DNA from: Massospora cicadina | Taxonomy: Eukaryota > Entomophthoromycota > Entomophthoromycetes > Entomophthorales > Entomophthoraceae | Direction of reading: 5' to 3' | Length of the DNA: 64,000 bases | Assembly: GCA_022478985.1 (NCBI GenBank) | Contig: JAKSZP010006693.1 | Coordinates: 62,001-126,000, forward strand | Shown: positions 47,100 to 59,750 of the stretch, in pieces | Numbering within the stretch: position 1 is the first letter of the stretch | Layout: each line of letters opens with the position of its first letter | Made by a program: the position numbers and the translations under genes | Notes under the pieces: model-generated | Database searches by the model: none | Told to the model about the DNA's origin: nothing | Seen by the model: the letters and a program-made list of their open reading frames with translations, nothing else

Positions 47100-47985
47100 G
47101 CTCCCTACTATAGAGGGCCTGAAATGGGACATTTTGATCACTTGGTGGTAGCTAATCTGATAGTCTAATAAAGTGGATTAAAGGTAGTGAATTATCGCAT
47201 GGGGCCATGGCAGCCATTTTGTGGAGAAATAAGACTAGGGTTCCATTTTCTCACTTGACTGCACCATTTGTTGGATGTTTATAGGGTGCAGTGAAATGTT
47301 GTTAGTATTAAATAGTGAGGTTATACTTGGACAACTTTGGAGGAGAGATTTAACCCATTTTATGATAGCAGAACTTTGGGGCACCCATGTTAGGTGAAAA
47401 GGAGAGAAACCAAAACAAGGTGGTAGCTTTAGTGGTGGTGGCAGGTAATGAGTTGGCATCAACCCACTTTGTGAGATGGTCAATGGCTAGGATGATATAG
47501 AGGTGACTATGGAGGCCCATGGATAAGGGCCGTCCAACATCTACGCTAATGACACTAAACAGCATAGATAGAGACAACAGCATGCTGGAACTGAGGGTTT
47601 GGCTGATCTTATGGTTCTGCATATCAAGCAGGCATTTAAAACCTCTTTGATAGTTTCAAGAATCCAATCCCAGTAGCATTGTTTCCTTAGCCATTTATAG
47701 GTTTCCTTACTACCCCATGTCCTACATGGGCGTGTCATTCAAGGATCTTTCAGGTCTCGAGGAAGGATGTAGATACATCAGCCATTTTCTGTTGACTTGC
47801 TTATTTAACATGCCATCTTGTATATGAGTGTTCTGGGCCATCAAACGTAATGTCTTCATTGTTTTCAGAGAGCAGTTACTATCTTTCCGTCCATCAAAAA
47901 AATCATGTAAGCGGTTTTCATCAGGCAAAGAACTATAAGAGTTGGCATCATGGATTCCCGTCCACGTTTTAATGATTTTTGACAA
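47100..47985 (-). pseudogene. Integrase of gypsy element E
   Basis: The zinc module at 47,738-47,620 reads KETYKWLRKQCYWDWILETI and ACLICRTI, with the Cys pair kept. The core at 47,620-47,350 has LFSVISVDVGRPLSMGLHSH, with the catalytic Asp in the SVDV box, then LAIDHLTKWVDANSLP. The part with the catalytic Glu lies below 47,290 and is frameshifted. The tether (47,985-47,722) matches the tether of element B in position. Confidence 0.78.
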
Positions 47986-47989
47986 CCCA

Positions 47990-48649
47990 ATGCACTATAG
48001 AAAAGTCTTAGTTTTTAAGCTGAAGAGCCCACTTGGCCAATTAACCGTTGGGATCTTCCATCTGTTGGAGCCACCTTAAGGAAGCATGATCATTGATGAT
48101 TATGAAGTGGTTCCCAAATAAATATGATCAGAAATACTATACCACGAAAAATATGGCTAAGCTTTACAAACAGGGACGCTGCAATTCCTTTTGGCTTTTG
48201 TTAGGGTTTTGATGAAATAGGCTAGTGGTCAATCTACTTGTTGTTTATTCAATTGGCCCAGGATAGCCCCTATGGCAACGTCACTGAAATTGATAAATAA
48301 AAAAACGGGTTGGTTTAAGTTTGGATGGGTAAACACAGGCTGAGAGATAACTGAAGTCCTGAGTAGATTGAAAGCCTAGTTTTTCTGTATTCCATTAAGA
48401 TAACATTCTTGTGCAGCAAATACACCAAGGGTTTGGCCAGGCCAGAAAAAAGTGGTATATATTTCTTGTAATATCCTAATATGCTTAGGAACAGTCGTAT
48501 GCCCCAAATGTTTAAGGCAGCATCATCTTCTCTATGGCGGCAACTTTTTCTGACAAAGGCTGAATTCCTTGTTTAGTGACCTTGTGCCCTAAAACTCCAT
48601 TTATGGTCGGAAGAAAAGAACTTGGCGGTTTGAGGTTCAAGGATGCTCA
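47990..48649 (-). pseudogene. RNase H and RT thumb of gypsy element E
   Basis: The minus strand gives FLFINFSDVAIGAILGQLNK (RNase H first strand, Asp altered), PLAYFIKTLTKAKRNC, and downstream the GSNRWKIPTVNWPSGLFSLK-like end. To the right, 48,649-48,420 holds the RT thumb, SILEPQTAKFFSS and YYKKYIPLFSGLAKPL. The RT is interrupted at 48,650 by the inserted retroposon and resumes at 50,566. Confidence 0.75.
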
Positions 48650-48663
48650 TTGGAGGTAATTAA

Positions 48664-50551
48664 TTAAATTTATTTGAGGTAAGCTGACCAGGGGACAGAC
48701 ATTACTGATACAAAAATATCAACCAAAAACACAAACTAAACGCCATAAATGAGTGGAGAGACACCAAAACAAAAAGGAAAATTAACCTACCAGTGTAGCA
48801 GTTGTGAACCGCTTATCCCACCATGGCGGAGGGGGAGGGAGAGGGGGGATCAGGCAGATTATCAATTTCATCTTCACGAATGAAGAGGCGGATCAAAGCT
48901 GAGAGCAAAGGGGTTGAGGCATTTACAGGTTGTGGGTCGAGGAAAATAGAAAATTGCTAATTTCTTTGGTAACAATCTGGGCCTGGAGCATAGCCTCCAG
49001 GAATTTGGCAACATGGTGTTCAGCTTGTATGCATGCATCGGGAAGCTAGGAAAATTTTGTGATATTGGCTCTGGTGATGCATGTGTTGGGGGAAATTCTT
49101 GACAGCAGAGGTGGCGGTTTCCTTTAATCGTTCAATTTCCACTTTTGCAACCTTAGGGAAATTGGCTGGGTAACTGATTAAATGTAGCCCTTCATTAAAT
49201 TTAGTGACAGATAGTGCCACAGCTTTGTGGAGATGGCAGCTATCAGGAGAGGCCACCGGCAGCCTCAGCAAGTTGATGGTCACTCAAGAAAGGGTAGCGG
49301 TGGGTTTGGAGACATATTTCTTAGGTTGGAATGGGTCATCGAAATATGAAGGTAGATATGGTTCCAAATTAATTGGAAAGTCAGGAGGTGGGACAATTTT
49401 TTCATATTCAGTTAATTCATCCAATAAGTCCCAGGGATTTTGGTTGAGCATGATTGATTCAGAGGGACGTGGTTTTGGTTGGGTAAGTTTTGAGGCGTGA
49501 AATTGGTTGGATTGACTTTGGGTCCAAACCTACTCCTGATTGGGTGTATTGTGAGAAATTAATCTGGCTTGGGCTTTGGTTGCAAAGGTTTTGTTTTTTT
49601 GAGCGTTCAGCTGGAGGGGGTGGGGGAAGCCAAGATCCCCACTCAAACGCTGCTTGTGAGTCTTCATGTGTGGGCTTGGCAGATTCCGATTATTTTGAAT
49701 TGTAGCTACAGTTTTTTTGGAATGATCCAACTCATGGCAGAGGGAGCAAACGGTGCGGCCATTGTCAATAAGAGCCCAAAAGAAGTGATCTGGTGCAGAT
49801 GGGATATGGGTACGTGGTGGGATGTGCTGGGCTATGGCTAGCTGGTGGGGGGTAATGGTGGCCATTGCCCATGGTGCCACTAACCGCTCAGCTCCACTCG
49901 GGACCAGGAAGTGGAGGATGGGGCTTTACCTTATTTGGACAGCCCCATCATCAATTATTCATAGAGTGTTTGAGGGGGAAGGTGCAAAGGAAGGTTTGCA
50001 AAGGTCACCACCATTGTGGTGTCACTGGGGAGGCATGTATGGGTTGTGGTAATTGGTGTGTTTTTATATATTAAGGGCGTAGTTGCTGCAGCAGCTGCGT
50101 CCTCTTCAATGGGAAAAGCAATATCAAAATAGCTCTTATAAGGGTGGAAGTCAATAAATCTCGCTGGTGAAAATGTGGTCATTGTCAGCTCAATTATTGC
50201 TTTGTCAGCATATGGGAAGAGACACCTGTATTTGACTCAGAGGTAAAAGCACATATTGGATTGGAGTAGGGCAAGTGGGTGGGGGAAGGTTGGGTGGACT
50301 TGCGCTAAGTGTAATAATAAGTCCCTTGGAGGGACGAATCGGCCCAATGCATTAGGCAGACTGGATGAGCCAGTTCACATGTGTTTTCTGGGCAAAAAAT
50401 GCTAGCAGGTGGAGCGCCGCTGCCCCACACTGGGCCAGTAGGTGGTGGATCCACAGACATAAATGGAAAACTGATATGGTGTAGGTGGCTATGGAAAATT
50501 AGAAGTTACTTTTAATCAAAATTGCTCAAAAGTGATGTGGAGCGGAAAGAT
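48664..50551 (-). mobile_element. 1.9-kb non-autonomous retroposon with its own ORF, inserted in the RT of element E
   Basis: A 14-bp repeat, TTGGAGGT[AG]ATTAA, flanks the insert (48,650-48,663 and 50,552-50,565). Removing it rejoins the RT of element E right after the YxDD area. The 3' end on the minus strand reads TGTCTGTCCCCTGGTCAGC then AATAAATTTAATTAA, much like the LINE tails (GTCCGTCCCATGGTCAGCC.. AATAAATTTAAATTT). It contains no endonuclease or RT. It encodes a decayed protein with one zinc-knuckle-like site. Such an element would need the LINE machinery. Confidence 0.72.
49020..49880 (-). pseudogene. ORF of the 1.9-kb retroposon (partial zinc knuckle, unknown family)
   Basis: Three frames cover one former protein. 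49,880-49,530 has FFWALIDNGRTVCSLCHELD, with CSLCHELDHSKKTV, a knuckle that has lost its last Cys. The next frame has NPWDLLDELTEYEKIVPPPD and YFDDPFQPKKYVSKPT. 49,283-49,020 has a helical part (KVAKVEIERLKETATSAVKN). It is unlike ORF1 of LINE-1/LINE-2, apart from carrying a single knuckle. Function unknown; RNA binding is a guess. Confidence 0.45.
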
Positions 50552-50565
50552 TTGGAGGTGATTAA

Positions 50566-51110
50566 AAACTTGGCAGTGGTGATCTAGGTGCCTGCTGATC
50601 TTCTTGTAAAAATTGGTAATATCATTCAAGGTAAACTAGGATGCAAGACATCTTCAAATCACCTAAAAGCCCATCCATATCTTGTTGGAAGGTGGCAGGG
50701 GCATTTTATAGCCATTGGGGCATTTGGGTCAGTTTAAACAGACCTTTGTTCGCAATAAGGTCACACTTGGATCGATCTTCAGGATCCAGCCTGGATCTTC
50801 CAGTGCCCTCTGGCAAAATCCAGTGTGGAAAGATATTGGGCCCCCACTAGGAACTGAAGTGTATCATCAATTTGAGGGAGGGGGTAGCTATGATTTTGCG
50901 TTACTTCATTAATCTTACAACAAACCATGACAACAGGGTGTCTCCCATCCTTTTTTGAACAAGCATAAATGGAGATGCCTAAGGACTTTGAGAAGGTAAC
51001 AACAACCTTGAATTAAATACCTCCTTAAGTTTAGTAGCGACCTGTTTCTCTTCAACTAGGCTTTTTGGCAGGGGCGTGAGCGTATGGGTGAGGCGTCCCC
51101 CATCTCTACA
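50566..51110 (-). pseudogene. Reverse transcriptase (fingers, palm) of gypsy element E
   Basis: Minus-strand pieces include the GLFKLTQMPQWL-NAPATFQ region, MDGLLGDLKMSCILVYLE, and FTLDFARGHWKIQAGS-like remnants of motif A. The active-site box is YLE-stop by a one-base insertion in what was YLDD. The nested retroposon begins about 65 bases further on. Confidence 0.72.
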
Positions 51111-51289
51111 TTACGAAAAAGTCATTCATATATTGATTTTGTATGTGGATATGGAGAAACGTTCAGAATATTCTTCCAAGAGCTCATTAAACCTCTTCCT
51201 TTGTTCTGGGGTAAGGTCTTTCCTTATGGAGGTGGTGACTAGAGCTACAGTGGAAGGTTCTTCTAAACCAAAGTCATGGAGACTTCCTA

Positions 51290-51610
51290 ACCCACAGACA
51301 CATCTGATATAGTTGACTGATATTAAGTGTAGATGGGCGATTGGAGTAAATAAGACAATAGTTTCGGGCCTTCAGAGTCAAGTTTGCCAGAAATGCAGAA
51401 CTGGAACCAGCATAATCAAGGTCAAGGATACCCATACAGGTTATGACCTATTTTGCAGACAGATTTTCAGCCCGTGGATTTTCAAAGGTTCCCAGGAAGT
51501 ATATTCACATAAATATAGGTGTTCACAACAATTTGTGACCCCGGGGGAATTATCTTGGGCTCTGGAGACTTTACAGGAATCCCTCCACCCCATCCACTAT
51601 GCGAGGGGGT
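51290..51610 (-). pseudogene. dUTPase-like domain of gypsy element E
   Basis: On the minus strand one frame reads IIPPGSQIVVNTYIYVNILP, like the IPPG..LVPTGI..IP strand of dUTPase. A second frame reads GILDLDYAGSSSAFLANLTL, matching motif 3 (G-[VI]-[IL]-D-x-D-Y-x-G) and the following VLLxN strand. It lies at the same place as in element B, between protease and RT, but the two are too diverged to be recent copies. Several stops interrupt it. Confidence 0.62.
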
Positions 51611-51949
51611 AGCTTCATTTGAAAACTTCATATGTGGTAGTTGAGTTAACCAATCCGGTTTTTAGTTTCCAATAGACAGGTACAAGCCTTTATGAGTTCC
51701 TTGCTATCCTTGGATGTCTTAAACACTAAGGGTATGCAGGTACCAAGCAAAAAAAGAATCCTTCCACGTAATGAATGGTGGAATCATATTATAAAAAAAT
51801 GGGTTTACAGCAATAAATCATAGTTAGGGTTGTGCAGATCTATGGCTGAGGCGTTTAACATAATTGTACAAACTGGAGGAGCGCAGAGTAGGCTCCTATG
51901 GATCAGGTGCATTGAGGCCAGTGGTGCCCTATCGAATGCAATGGGGAAG

Positions 51950-52070
51950 AACAGGCGAAATCTTAATTTTCTTCATTAATTAGGATGAAATTACGTTCAC
52001 TGGAGAACCACTATCTATTATGGCAAGTATAGGAATTTTATGAACCTTAATCACAACACAAGTGACCAAA
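51950..52070 (-). pseudogene. Protease of gypsy element E
   Basis: Reads KIPILAIIDSGSPVNVISS and, after a stop, LMKKIKISPVLPH. Here the active loop keeps a normal D-S-G. It matches the element B protease (VLAIIDMGSPINVISSRLMK) residue by residue. Confidence 0.75.
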
Positions 52071-53299
52071 CTATAAGATTTGGGTGAAAGGGTGAAAAGT
52101 AATGGCAACTCATCATAAGAATAAGCAGAATCAAGTAGATTATTAATGGGAATTTTCAACTCATGGTTTCAGGGGCGTTGGAATTTTGGTTAGCCACATT
52201 ATATATCTCGCTTGCAGATTAAGATTTTCAAAGATTGTTAATAAAAAATCTACTGTTTGGTAATGTTTGCTGACTAGCTTATTAGTCATAATTAACCAAA
52301 GGATATAATCCAATAATTGGTTTTAATTAATGTTTCATTAGGGATTATCCTAACAATGTTATATGAGTATTTTGATGATGACTTGATAGCCAATATTCAG
52401 ATTGTCATGGCGGATTGTTCAAGCAGAGGCGCTGAATGATTAAGGTCATTTTTACAAAGCTACTGAGCAATTTAACGCTTATTTCGGTGGTAGTTAGTAG
52501 TTGTAACCAGGCAACATGGCACCTATAACATCTTTACACAGTTCCTGACATGTAGGGATGTCTGCTGATCTGTAAAAGGTTATACTACTGAGTATTAATC
52601 AAGGCGAAGGAGTCCACTATTATTTGGAAGTTATTCCAAAAGATTAAAGGTTTTAGGAGAACAATCAGTTGTTTTTAGAGAATTATCTGAAAAGTTTTCC
52701 TACTTTTGTCTATAAAAACCCTTACCATATTCTACTAAAAACCAGAATTTAACTGATATATATTTTTAATTACTTCTAAATTGAAGATTAAAGGGAATAA
52801 AGGTCCTTAGTTGTTTTTCTCAAGTTACAGTTTACCAAATGGTTTGAAGCCAATTACAGTTAAGATTCAACCTACTAGTTGCTGTTATGCAACTAGTGTC
52901 CTTATTACTTTACAACCAACCTGTGCAGTAAACTACCCAAAATTTAACAAGAGTTTTTATAGGACCTCAGTGGGGTTTTCAATCTTGAATAAACATGATG
53001 GGTGAAATTTTAGCATGAAGAGCCTCTGTCTTCATGATAACCTCTTTTACTCCTGACATTTTGGGTTTGCCTCTTCCAACCAACATTTATTACTACCCCT
53101 TAGTGTGTTGGTGTCCTTTACAGTAAGAGAAGATTTTTATTTCTCTAATATTGGCCTCCAGTGCACGCACTAAGATTCTATTTGTAACTCAACCCATGGT
53201 GGGGTATGTGGTCAAAGTGGCCAAAGGGATCTAGTTAAGGGATTATTCGTATCATAAATGCTAGTAAAGGCTTACATAATTTCTATCATATGAAATTAA

Positions 53300-54540
53300 A
53301 CTTTGGGCCAAGATTCAAGTGCAGAAAGGACAGCGGTACTAGCGTCATCTAAAGATATTAAAATAGTAGTTACTAGAAGTTTCACACTAGTATAAAAGAA
53401 CCGTGAAAAAACAGAAGGGGCTTATCCTTTATTAAGATGAATGCCCATGAAGGCTTTTCTTGACTCAATAAGGTCTGATCAGAGCCAAATTCCAGTACAT
53501 GAGCGTTCTTAACTTGAGCTCAGGTCTGGAATTCACGAAGGTGGGGGTCATAATCTCAAGAGCTTACCCATATAGGCAGGAATAGATATGCTTGCCATTT
53601 TGGCAATAAGTGGCCTCCTCCATAGCACTTTTGAAAGCGTTAAAAAAGGTTGCGGTGATTTCTCAGCCTGCAACAAATTGTTCCTTGAATATATGCTTAA
53701 AAGAAGACCCAACTGGCATGAAGATGGCATGTATTACAGCATCGCTGATCTGGATAGGCTCTGTGGACACTGACTCAGCATATGTGCTGGGAGCCTGTTG
53801 GTTGTTTTAGTGTCAAATCTTATCTAAATCATCTTGTAACTTGTTCCAGCATTGACTAAAGCGTTGGCATATACCTTCTGAGAAATCTGGGATATCAAGT
53901 AAAAAATCTTGGACTCACAGAAACTGGCGTAAGCATCCAGATTTGTGTATTTGTGCTTCATTTTGTTGAGACGTTTATCAGTAACTTTTATGAACTCTCA
54001 TATGTTTTCAATTTTAAAGTTGAGTGCGCCTAGGGTGACGGAAGGATTAATAACGCTTTCTAGAGTGAACTCCACAACATTGAGCAATGGTTTCAATTTG
54101 TTTCTGAAGGTCCTCCAACTTTTTGAGCATCTAGCCATGCGTGGAATCTTTGAAGCCATCATCTGGGGGATCTGTTTATCCAGGAGAATCAGAGGGCCCT
54201 CCAAAGCCTGATTGTCCTTTAGCCCTTTGAAACCACTTGGGCCTTTAGGGCCTTTGGGACACCATGGCCCTTCAGCGAAAGAGTCACTTTGGCGTTGAAG
54301 CTGATCAAGAAGTATTTTTACGTGATTTAATTGTTACAAGATGATTTACAAGGGTTGGATTTGGGAAGCAACCTCCAAAGCGGCATTGTGTATGTACTCA
54401 TATACCTTGGAGTCCACACCCTGAAGTCGCTGAGTAAGATGGGTATTCATATACAGAGATACCAGAGTCCAACAATGCGATTTGACCTCTGGCATCATTA
54501 ATGAGGTGGTTGTCCTGAACAGCTTCCCAATTATTGTCAA
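53300..54540 (-). pseudogene. Gag of gypsy element E with coiled-coil, collagen-like and capsid-like parts
   Basis: From right to left come a coiled-coil-like stretch (54,543-54,346, LTQRLQGVDSKVYEYIHNAA), the collagen-like segment (54,290-54,190: EGPWCPKGPKGPSGFKG, then KGQSGFGGP in the next frame), a helical stretch (54,204-53,998) and the capsid-like part with AQVKNAHVLEFGSDQTLLSQ (about 53,500). The order equals that of element B. The 1.2 kb between here and the protease (52,070-53,300) is AT-rich and too decayed to read; I could not find the zinc knuckle. Confidence 0.6.
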
Positions 54541-55116
54541 CATAAGTGGAAAGAGTTTATAATCTCAACAAGGATGGAGTTAAGGCTCTGTGCTAATCCT
54601 GACTATCGTAGTACTATGTGATTTAATCCCACTACATGGAGGAGATGGTGGAGGGCTGGATGTACAAACTACTAAGGTAGGGTTCTGCTTCTCCAACCAA
54701 CTCATTACTAGCCAAGGCAGCTGAGTTATAAAGTCTTTTCATGTAATAGGGGACAGCAGATTCTTGCAAATGACTAGAGAGGGTATCAGAGAAATAGAAC
54801 CCACTAAGAAGCTGCTGGATGGTATTGGCTAGGTTGTTAGTTTAAAGTTAGAACTGACTGGGATTTGACATGAGAAAAGTTGAACTCAAAGGTAGCCCTA
54901 AATTCCAGGCTCTCAGGTTGAATTGGTTTTGACTTGAATTTTGAAGAATTGAACTATTGAGTAGTGCTTTTCTTCCCATTGGGAGGGATTCATTATTAGT
55001 GTTTTCTTTAATTTTCAAATTTATTGTGGGGAAGGCTGACCATGGGATGGACACTTCCAAATATGACTCAGAAGAGACTAAACTTAGTACCAGGGAGGCA
55101 CCCCAGAGAAGCGATG

Positions 55117-57315
55117 CTATCTCTTGTTGCCATCGGGAACGCCACTTATGGGGAGGGGAGGAAACGTGTGAAGGGGCCATAGCCACAATTGAGCACGTGT
55201 GGAGGAAGGGGTCTGATTTGATGAACCAGACTGGGAACCAGGAAGAGACCAGCTGTCAGTGATGTGGTGGGAGGTATCCAAACATCCACGCTTGAAAGTG
55301 GTCCACCAATTGGGACCGGAATCTGTGGACCACTTCTGGGAGGGTGGGGTGGAGCCTGCGATGGCATCTAAGACAATCGTGTGGATGGTCCACATGGCGA
55401 TTGCAACCACCAAAGCACGAAGGGAGGGCAGAAGGGGGGAGGCCATTGATAGAGCGAACATATTTCTTGACAGCCTGAAGGGATGCGTTTGATCCTGGCC
55501 CAGAAGACGTTGAACTTCGCGCCATATCACTTTAGAGGTAGGGCACTTCTCCAGGCGGTGAAACAGCGTTCCATACTGGCCACACACGACACAGGATGAG
55601 TGTAGATCATTAGAGCGCTCAGCTGTACGATACACCCGCCTCAGACAGCGCCACACATGGGAGCAGACTTGAGGTTGCAACAGAGGATGGTGTACATATT
55701 TCCAGATATTTTTTTGGGTCTCAGTGGAGTAAGGGATGTCCATCATGTCCAGGTAGTCCACCCTGGATAGGACATGGGGTCGAATGGGGACCACGCCATC
55801 GTGGATGGGTAGCCTCTGTACCTCTTGTGTGAACTGAGGAGAGGGGCGGCCTCTTTGGGTTGTATGTCCACTAATACGAATTCCCCACTCAGCGCTCTGC
55901 GTGGAGAGGAGGATTCGTTTGTAGTGAGTTTTAGTCCCGTGAGGACCTGTGGCCGATGTATGTGAAGAGAGGTATTTCATCAGGGAGTGGAGGTTCGATG
56001 GATTGTTGAGGCCCAAGGCGCGGGAGAAGTTGGAGCGGGCTGCGCGGGACCAGTGTTGGAAGGGGAGTGTAGGGGTGGTGATGGCCGCAATCCAGGTACC
56101 CAGGATCTTGGCGGCATGGGCTTTGAAGTCAAGCAGGCCCATGCCACCATGATGTTGGGGGCCAAACATGACCTCTAGCCGCACTGGTGGAAGGCGGCCT
56201 GACCAAAGCCATCCTTGCAGCAAGGCGTACAAGGATTTGTAGAAGCTTGGGGAGAAGGGGATGGCGTGGGCTCCAAACCAGACTTTGGAGAGGAGCATGG
56301 AGTTGGCTAAAACAATCCTGCCAGTAAGGGAAGTAGGGTGGGCTCTGAAAGAGGCGATTCGCTTCATCACATTATCCATAATATGGCACTCCATTACTGC
56401 TGACGCGTATCCGCCTGCCTCCATCCACACGCCCAGATGGCGGACTGGCCCTATGGTAGGGCGTGGCACGAAGGGGAGCACCAGTGGGGTGGTGTGGGGT
56501 GAGCTTGGAGGGCGAGCGCATGTGCGAGCAGATGGGCTGGGTTGGGAACTAATTGCTGGGGTCCAGCAGTTCTAAACTGACCAAGGAGGATGATTTCGGT
56601 TTTGGAAGCGTTCAGTGCCGCGTTGCTTACCCGGGAATACTCTTGGATGAGAGCTTCAAGCGCATGTCATCTTTGTTATTAGGCACCTGCACCACGCATT
56701 CATCTGCAAATGCCATCATCTTGACTGGGGCTTGGCCTGGCACATGGACCCCAGTGAGTTGGGCATTCACATTTCGCAGTAGTGGGTCAAGGCTGAAGTT
56801 GTATAAGAGTGGCTGAGGGGGTCCCCTTGTAGCAAGCCTCTTTGAGGGCAGACTACTTCCATTAGGAAGCCAGGGCCACGCACTGCCATTGTTGCAGATT
56901 CTGTGAGCAGCATTACCCAGTTGATGAAGCGAGGGGGTAAGCGGAATTGATGGAGGCAGGCTCTGAGGTATTCCCAGTTTACTCTATCATAGGCCTTTTG
57001 TTGGTCCAAGAATACAAGTGCCCCAGAGGCTGTGGACTGACATACATTAGCCACAGAGTGCACGTTATCCCAAATCGACCTTCTGGGGATGAAACTGAAT
57101 TGTTTTGGGGAGATGGTGGCAGATGCTACAGTCCCTAAACGGTTAGCCATGATTTTTGTTAAAATTTTGGTGTCTGTGTTTGTTAGAAAAATGGGGCGCC
57201 AGTTGGCTAAGTCTAGCTTATCCCCTTTCTTGAAGAGTGTGACAGTGAAGGCCTCATGTCCTCCTGGTAGGAGGCGCGTTTCCATCAGGCTTTGGTTAAG
57301 TGAGGCGAGCAGCAA
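55117..57315 (-). pseudogene. LINE-2 ORF2 reverse transcriptase and zinc-finger end
   Basis: 57,315-56,767 has NWRPIFLTNTDTKILTKIMA, motif A as FLDQQKAYDRV (catalytic Asp kept) and GLLQGDPLSH. After a frame change the box reads AFADECV, so the second Asp of FADD is Glu. 56,481-55,117 (454 codons) carries the connection and the finger CVVCGQYGTLFHRLEKC (C-x2-C-x8-H-x4-C). LINE-1 is similar throughout. Confidence 0.88.
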
Positions 57316-57981
57316 TGGGAAATATATTTGAAATATTTTTTGTAGAAATCATATGGAATGCCATCTGGGCCTGGGCATTTTGGTTTGGTGCACCGCGAAT
57401 GGCTGTCCATAATTCATTTGGAGTAATTAAATTTATTATTTATGGGTATTGGAAAATGGAGAGGATGTGGGCTCAGTCAAGAAATTCTGCCACTTTGGCC
57501 GGCTGAATTGGGTCAGAGCGGTACAACTTGGAGTAATACTGTTGCATTTCAATTGCCACTTTGGCCGTGTGTGTCTGCAATGGAATTATCTGATCTTTGC
57601 ACCTGTGTGCAGGCCACGCTCTGGCATGGTGCAAATTTTTTTTTAAAAGAAATGTGCGGTGCACTTGTCACCTTTTGTGATGCGTGTGGCCCTGTAATGA
57701 ACACAAATTCCAATGTTTGTGTTGTCTTTTGAGTGTGTTGAGGTGGGCAGCTGCCTCCACCCACTTCTGTCCCCATGCAGAGCTGTATCCTGTAACTGGG
57801 ATGTTGGACTCCAAGTGTGCCAATTCTTCCAGAGCGCGCAAGATAACCGCTAATGTGGCTCATGAGCATCTGGAGGAGAGATGGCAAGAGTGGCGGATGG
57901 TGTCATTTTTGAAAGTTGCTCATGTGGAAATGGGGTCTGCGCAAAATGGTGCAACAAACTTTTTTGCCATAGTTGCCTCTT

Positions 57982-58690
57982 CTACCTACGTGGAAAATCC
58001 TGGTGACCCGAGCTCAGGGGGCGGATTTTGTACCAATGTGGGGCCTTAGCAGCCATGACAGGTAGGTGGTAGGTTAGCAAGAACAGTCTATGGTCGGAGA
58101 ATTCCAATTTTGTTGTCTTGAAGTGGGAGATGTGGGGTTGGAATTTCGCCAGTGTTAGAATAATATCAATGTGGGTCATGGATCTTAATTGGCCGTTGTG
58201 GACGTGGGGCCATGTCATGTTTTTGAGCAGCGGGGCATGCTGCAGCAGTGCATCCATTAACACAAGGGTGGCCTTTAGAACGCGTAGTTCTACGTGACCC
58301 TGGTGACGTGGGGTGAGGAAGGCCACCGGTCCGTTGGTGTGTTTAGCCAACAGTTCATGTCGCCAACTATGATAGGAGCCTGGGGGTAGTGGGAGGGATT
58401 TGACCGATGAGAAAAATTCCTGATGCTTGTGTGCACCATTTGGGGCATAGATGTTGACGATTGCGTGTTCTACGTCAGCCCACAAGAAGGTGACAACAAG
58501 CACTTGGTCATTTAGGAATGTTTCTGAGGATAAAAAATTTGAAAAAATTATTTTTCTGAATTAGCACCCCACAGTGCATCAACCAAAAGGATAGGGATGG
58601 GAGGAGCATTGTTTTCCAAGCTTCCTTAGAACCTCGTGGACAGTGGGACTCCTGGATGGCCAGGATATCCACGGTAAATGTGTTGTAAAA
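57982..58690 (-). pseudogene. LINE-2 ORF2 endonuclease domain (N-terminus deleted)
   Basis: Just left of the C run the sequence resumes at VDILAIQESHC, so the Met and first strand are gone. 58,503-57,982 reads VNIYAPNGAHKHQEFFSSVK. The GDxN motif region is shifted, and LEFSDHRLFLLTYHLP holds the SDH box. Frameshifts separate these parts. Confidence 0.82.
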
Positions 58691-58701
58691 AACTCAGTTT
58701 C

Positions 58702-59750
58702 TTAGCCCCCCCCCCCGCCAGTAAAACGGTGGTGGCTTTGGCCATCTGATTGGTTGATGGCTGAGTTGCCCTGAGATGGGTCCTCCTGGCGTTGTGAATG
58801 TGGGATAGCGGTGGTCTTCCACTCTTGTGGGGAGACTAGCTTTACCTGTAGGTAGCAGCCTTGTGCTCCCCACGGGAAGGCCTCCTTGGTGCTTGCGGTT
58901 GGTTCATAGTGCGCCTCTCTGCTGGCCATGGACACTGAGGGGTGCTCTTGGAATGTGACGCCCTCCTTGATGGGGCATGCGTGTGCCTTATGGCTGAACG
59001 CGTCACAGTGGGTGCAAATGGGGGGTGCGCTGTCCATGGTCACCTGGAATGGGTGGGTGGTATGCCCTGCGATATCAATAAAAGTGGAGTGCGGGATCTG
59101 GGTTAGGTCCTTCACAATCTCCTCAGTTGGGGTCAGCACTGCGATGGCTTTGCTGGTGCACAGGTGTGGCATCAGTGTGAAGTGTTGCATTTTGAAAGAT
59201 TGTATTTTGTTGTATATGGCAAGACCATCTTTCAGGTGTTGTTCCAAATTGTCACGTTTTACCGTAGTAGGCAAGAAGTTGAATGTGAGGAAAATTTGGT
59301 TCGATTTTGTCCATCTGGTGCATTTAGTTTCGATGATCCGTTGCCCTTTAGGGAGGTTGACCACTACGCGCACTGCTGCAGCCTCATCTGCTGCCATTTT
59401 GCTTTCAAAACCTAGGTCCAGCCAACCGCGTGACATGGAGTGAGGTGCAACGTACACCGCGGTCAGGAAAATTGTATGTACATCTTCACAAAATTTTTCC
59501 CATAAGGCCATTTTTTGGATGTCCAGAAACATGCGGACTCCAAATTCCACCGATGAAAGTGGCTGGGAGTGTGGCGTGTTGATGTACTGGTTGCATCATG
59601 CTTGCCATGCGAGTATCTCTGGGGAAATAGTGACCGCCAGTTTCTTAGTATTTTTATCATTCCGCCAGATTCTCCAGGGCGTTTTCAAACGTTGAAGGCC
59701 GCGGGCCTTCTACCTGCTCCTCTTACCTTGCTTGCCCAACTGCTCCCTGA
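58702..59750 (-). pseudogene. LINE-2 ORF1 (CCHC gag-like protein)
   Basis: The start near 59,750 (MSGSSWASKVRGAG) matches LINE-1. A frameshift leads into the 282-codon stretch 59,550-58,702 with the knuckle CTHCDAFSHKAHAC. The C-terminal basic part present in LINE-1 is missing: the frame runs into an 11-base C run at 58,706-58,716, where a deletion has joined ORF1 to the ORF2 endonuclease. Confidence 0.8.
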
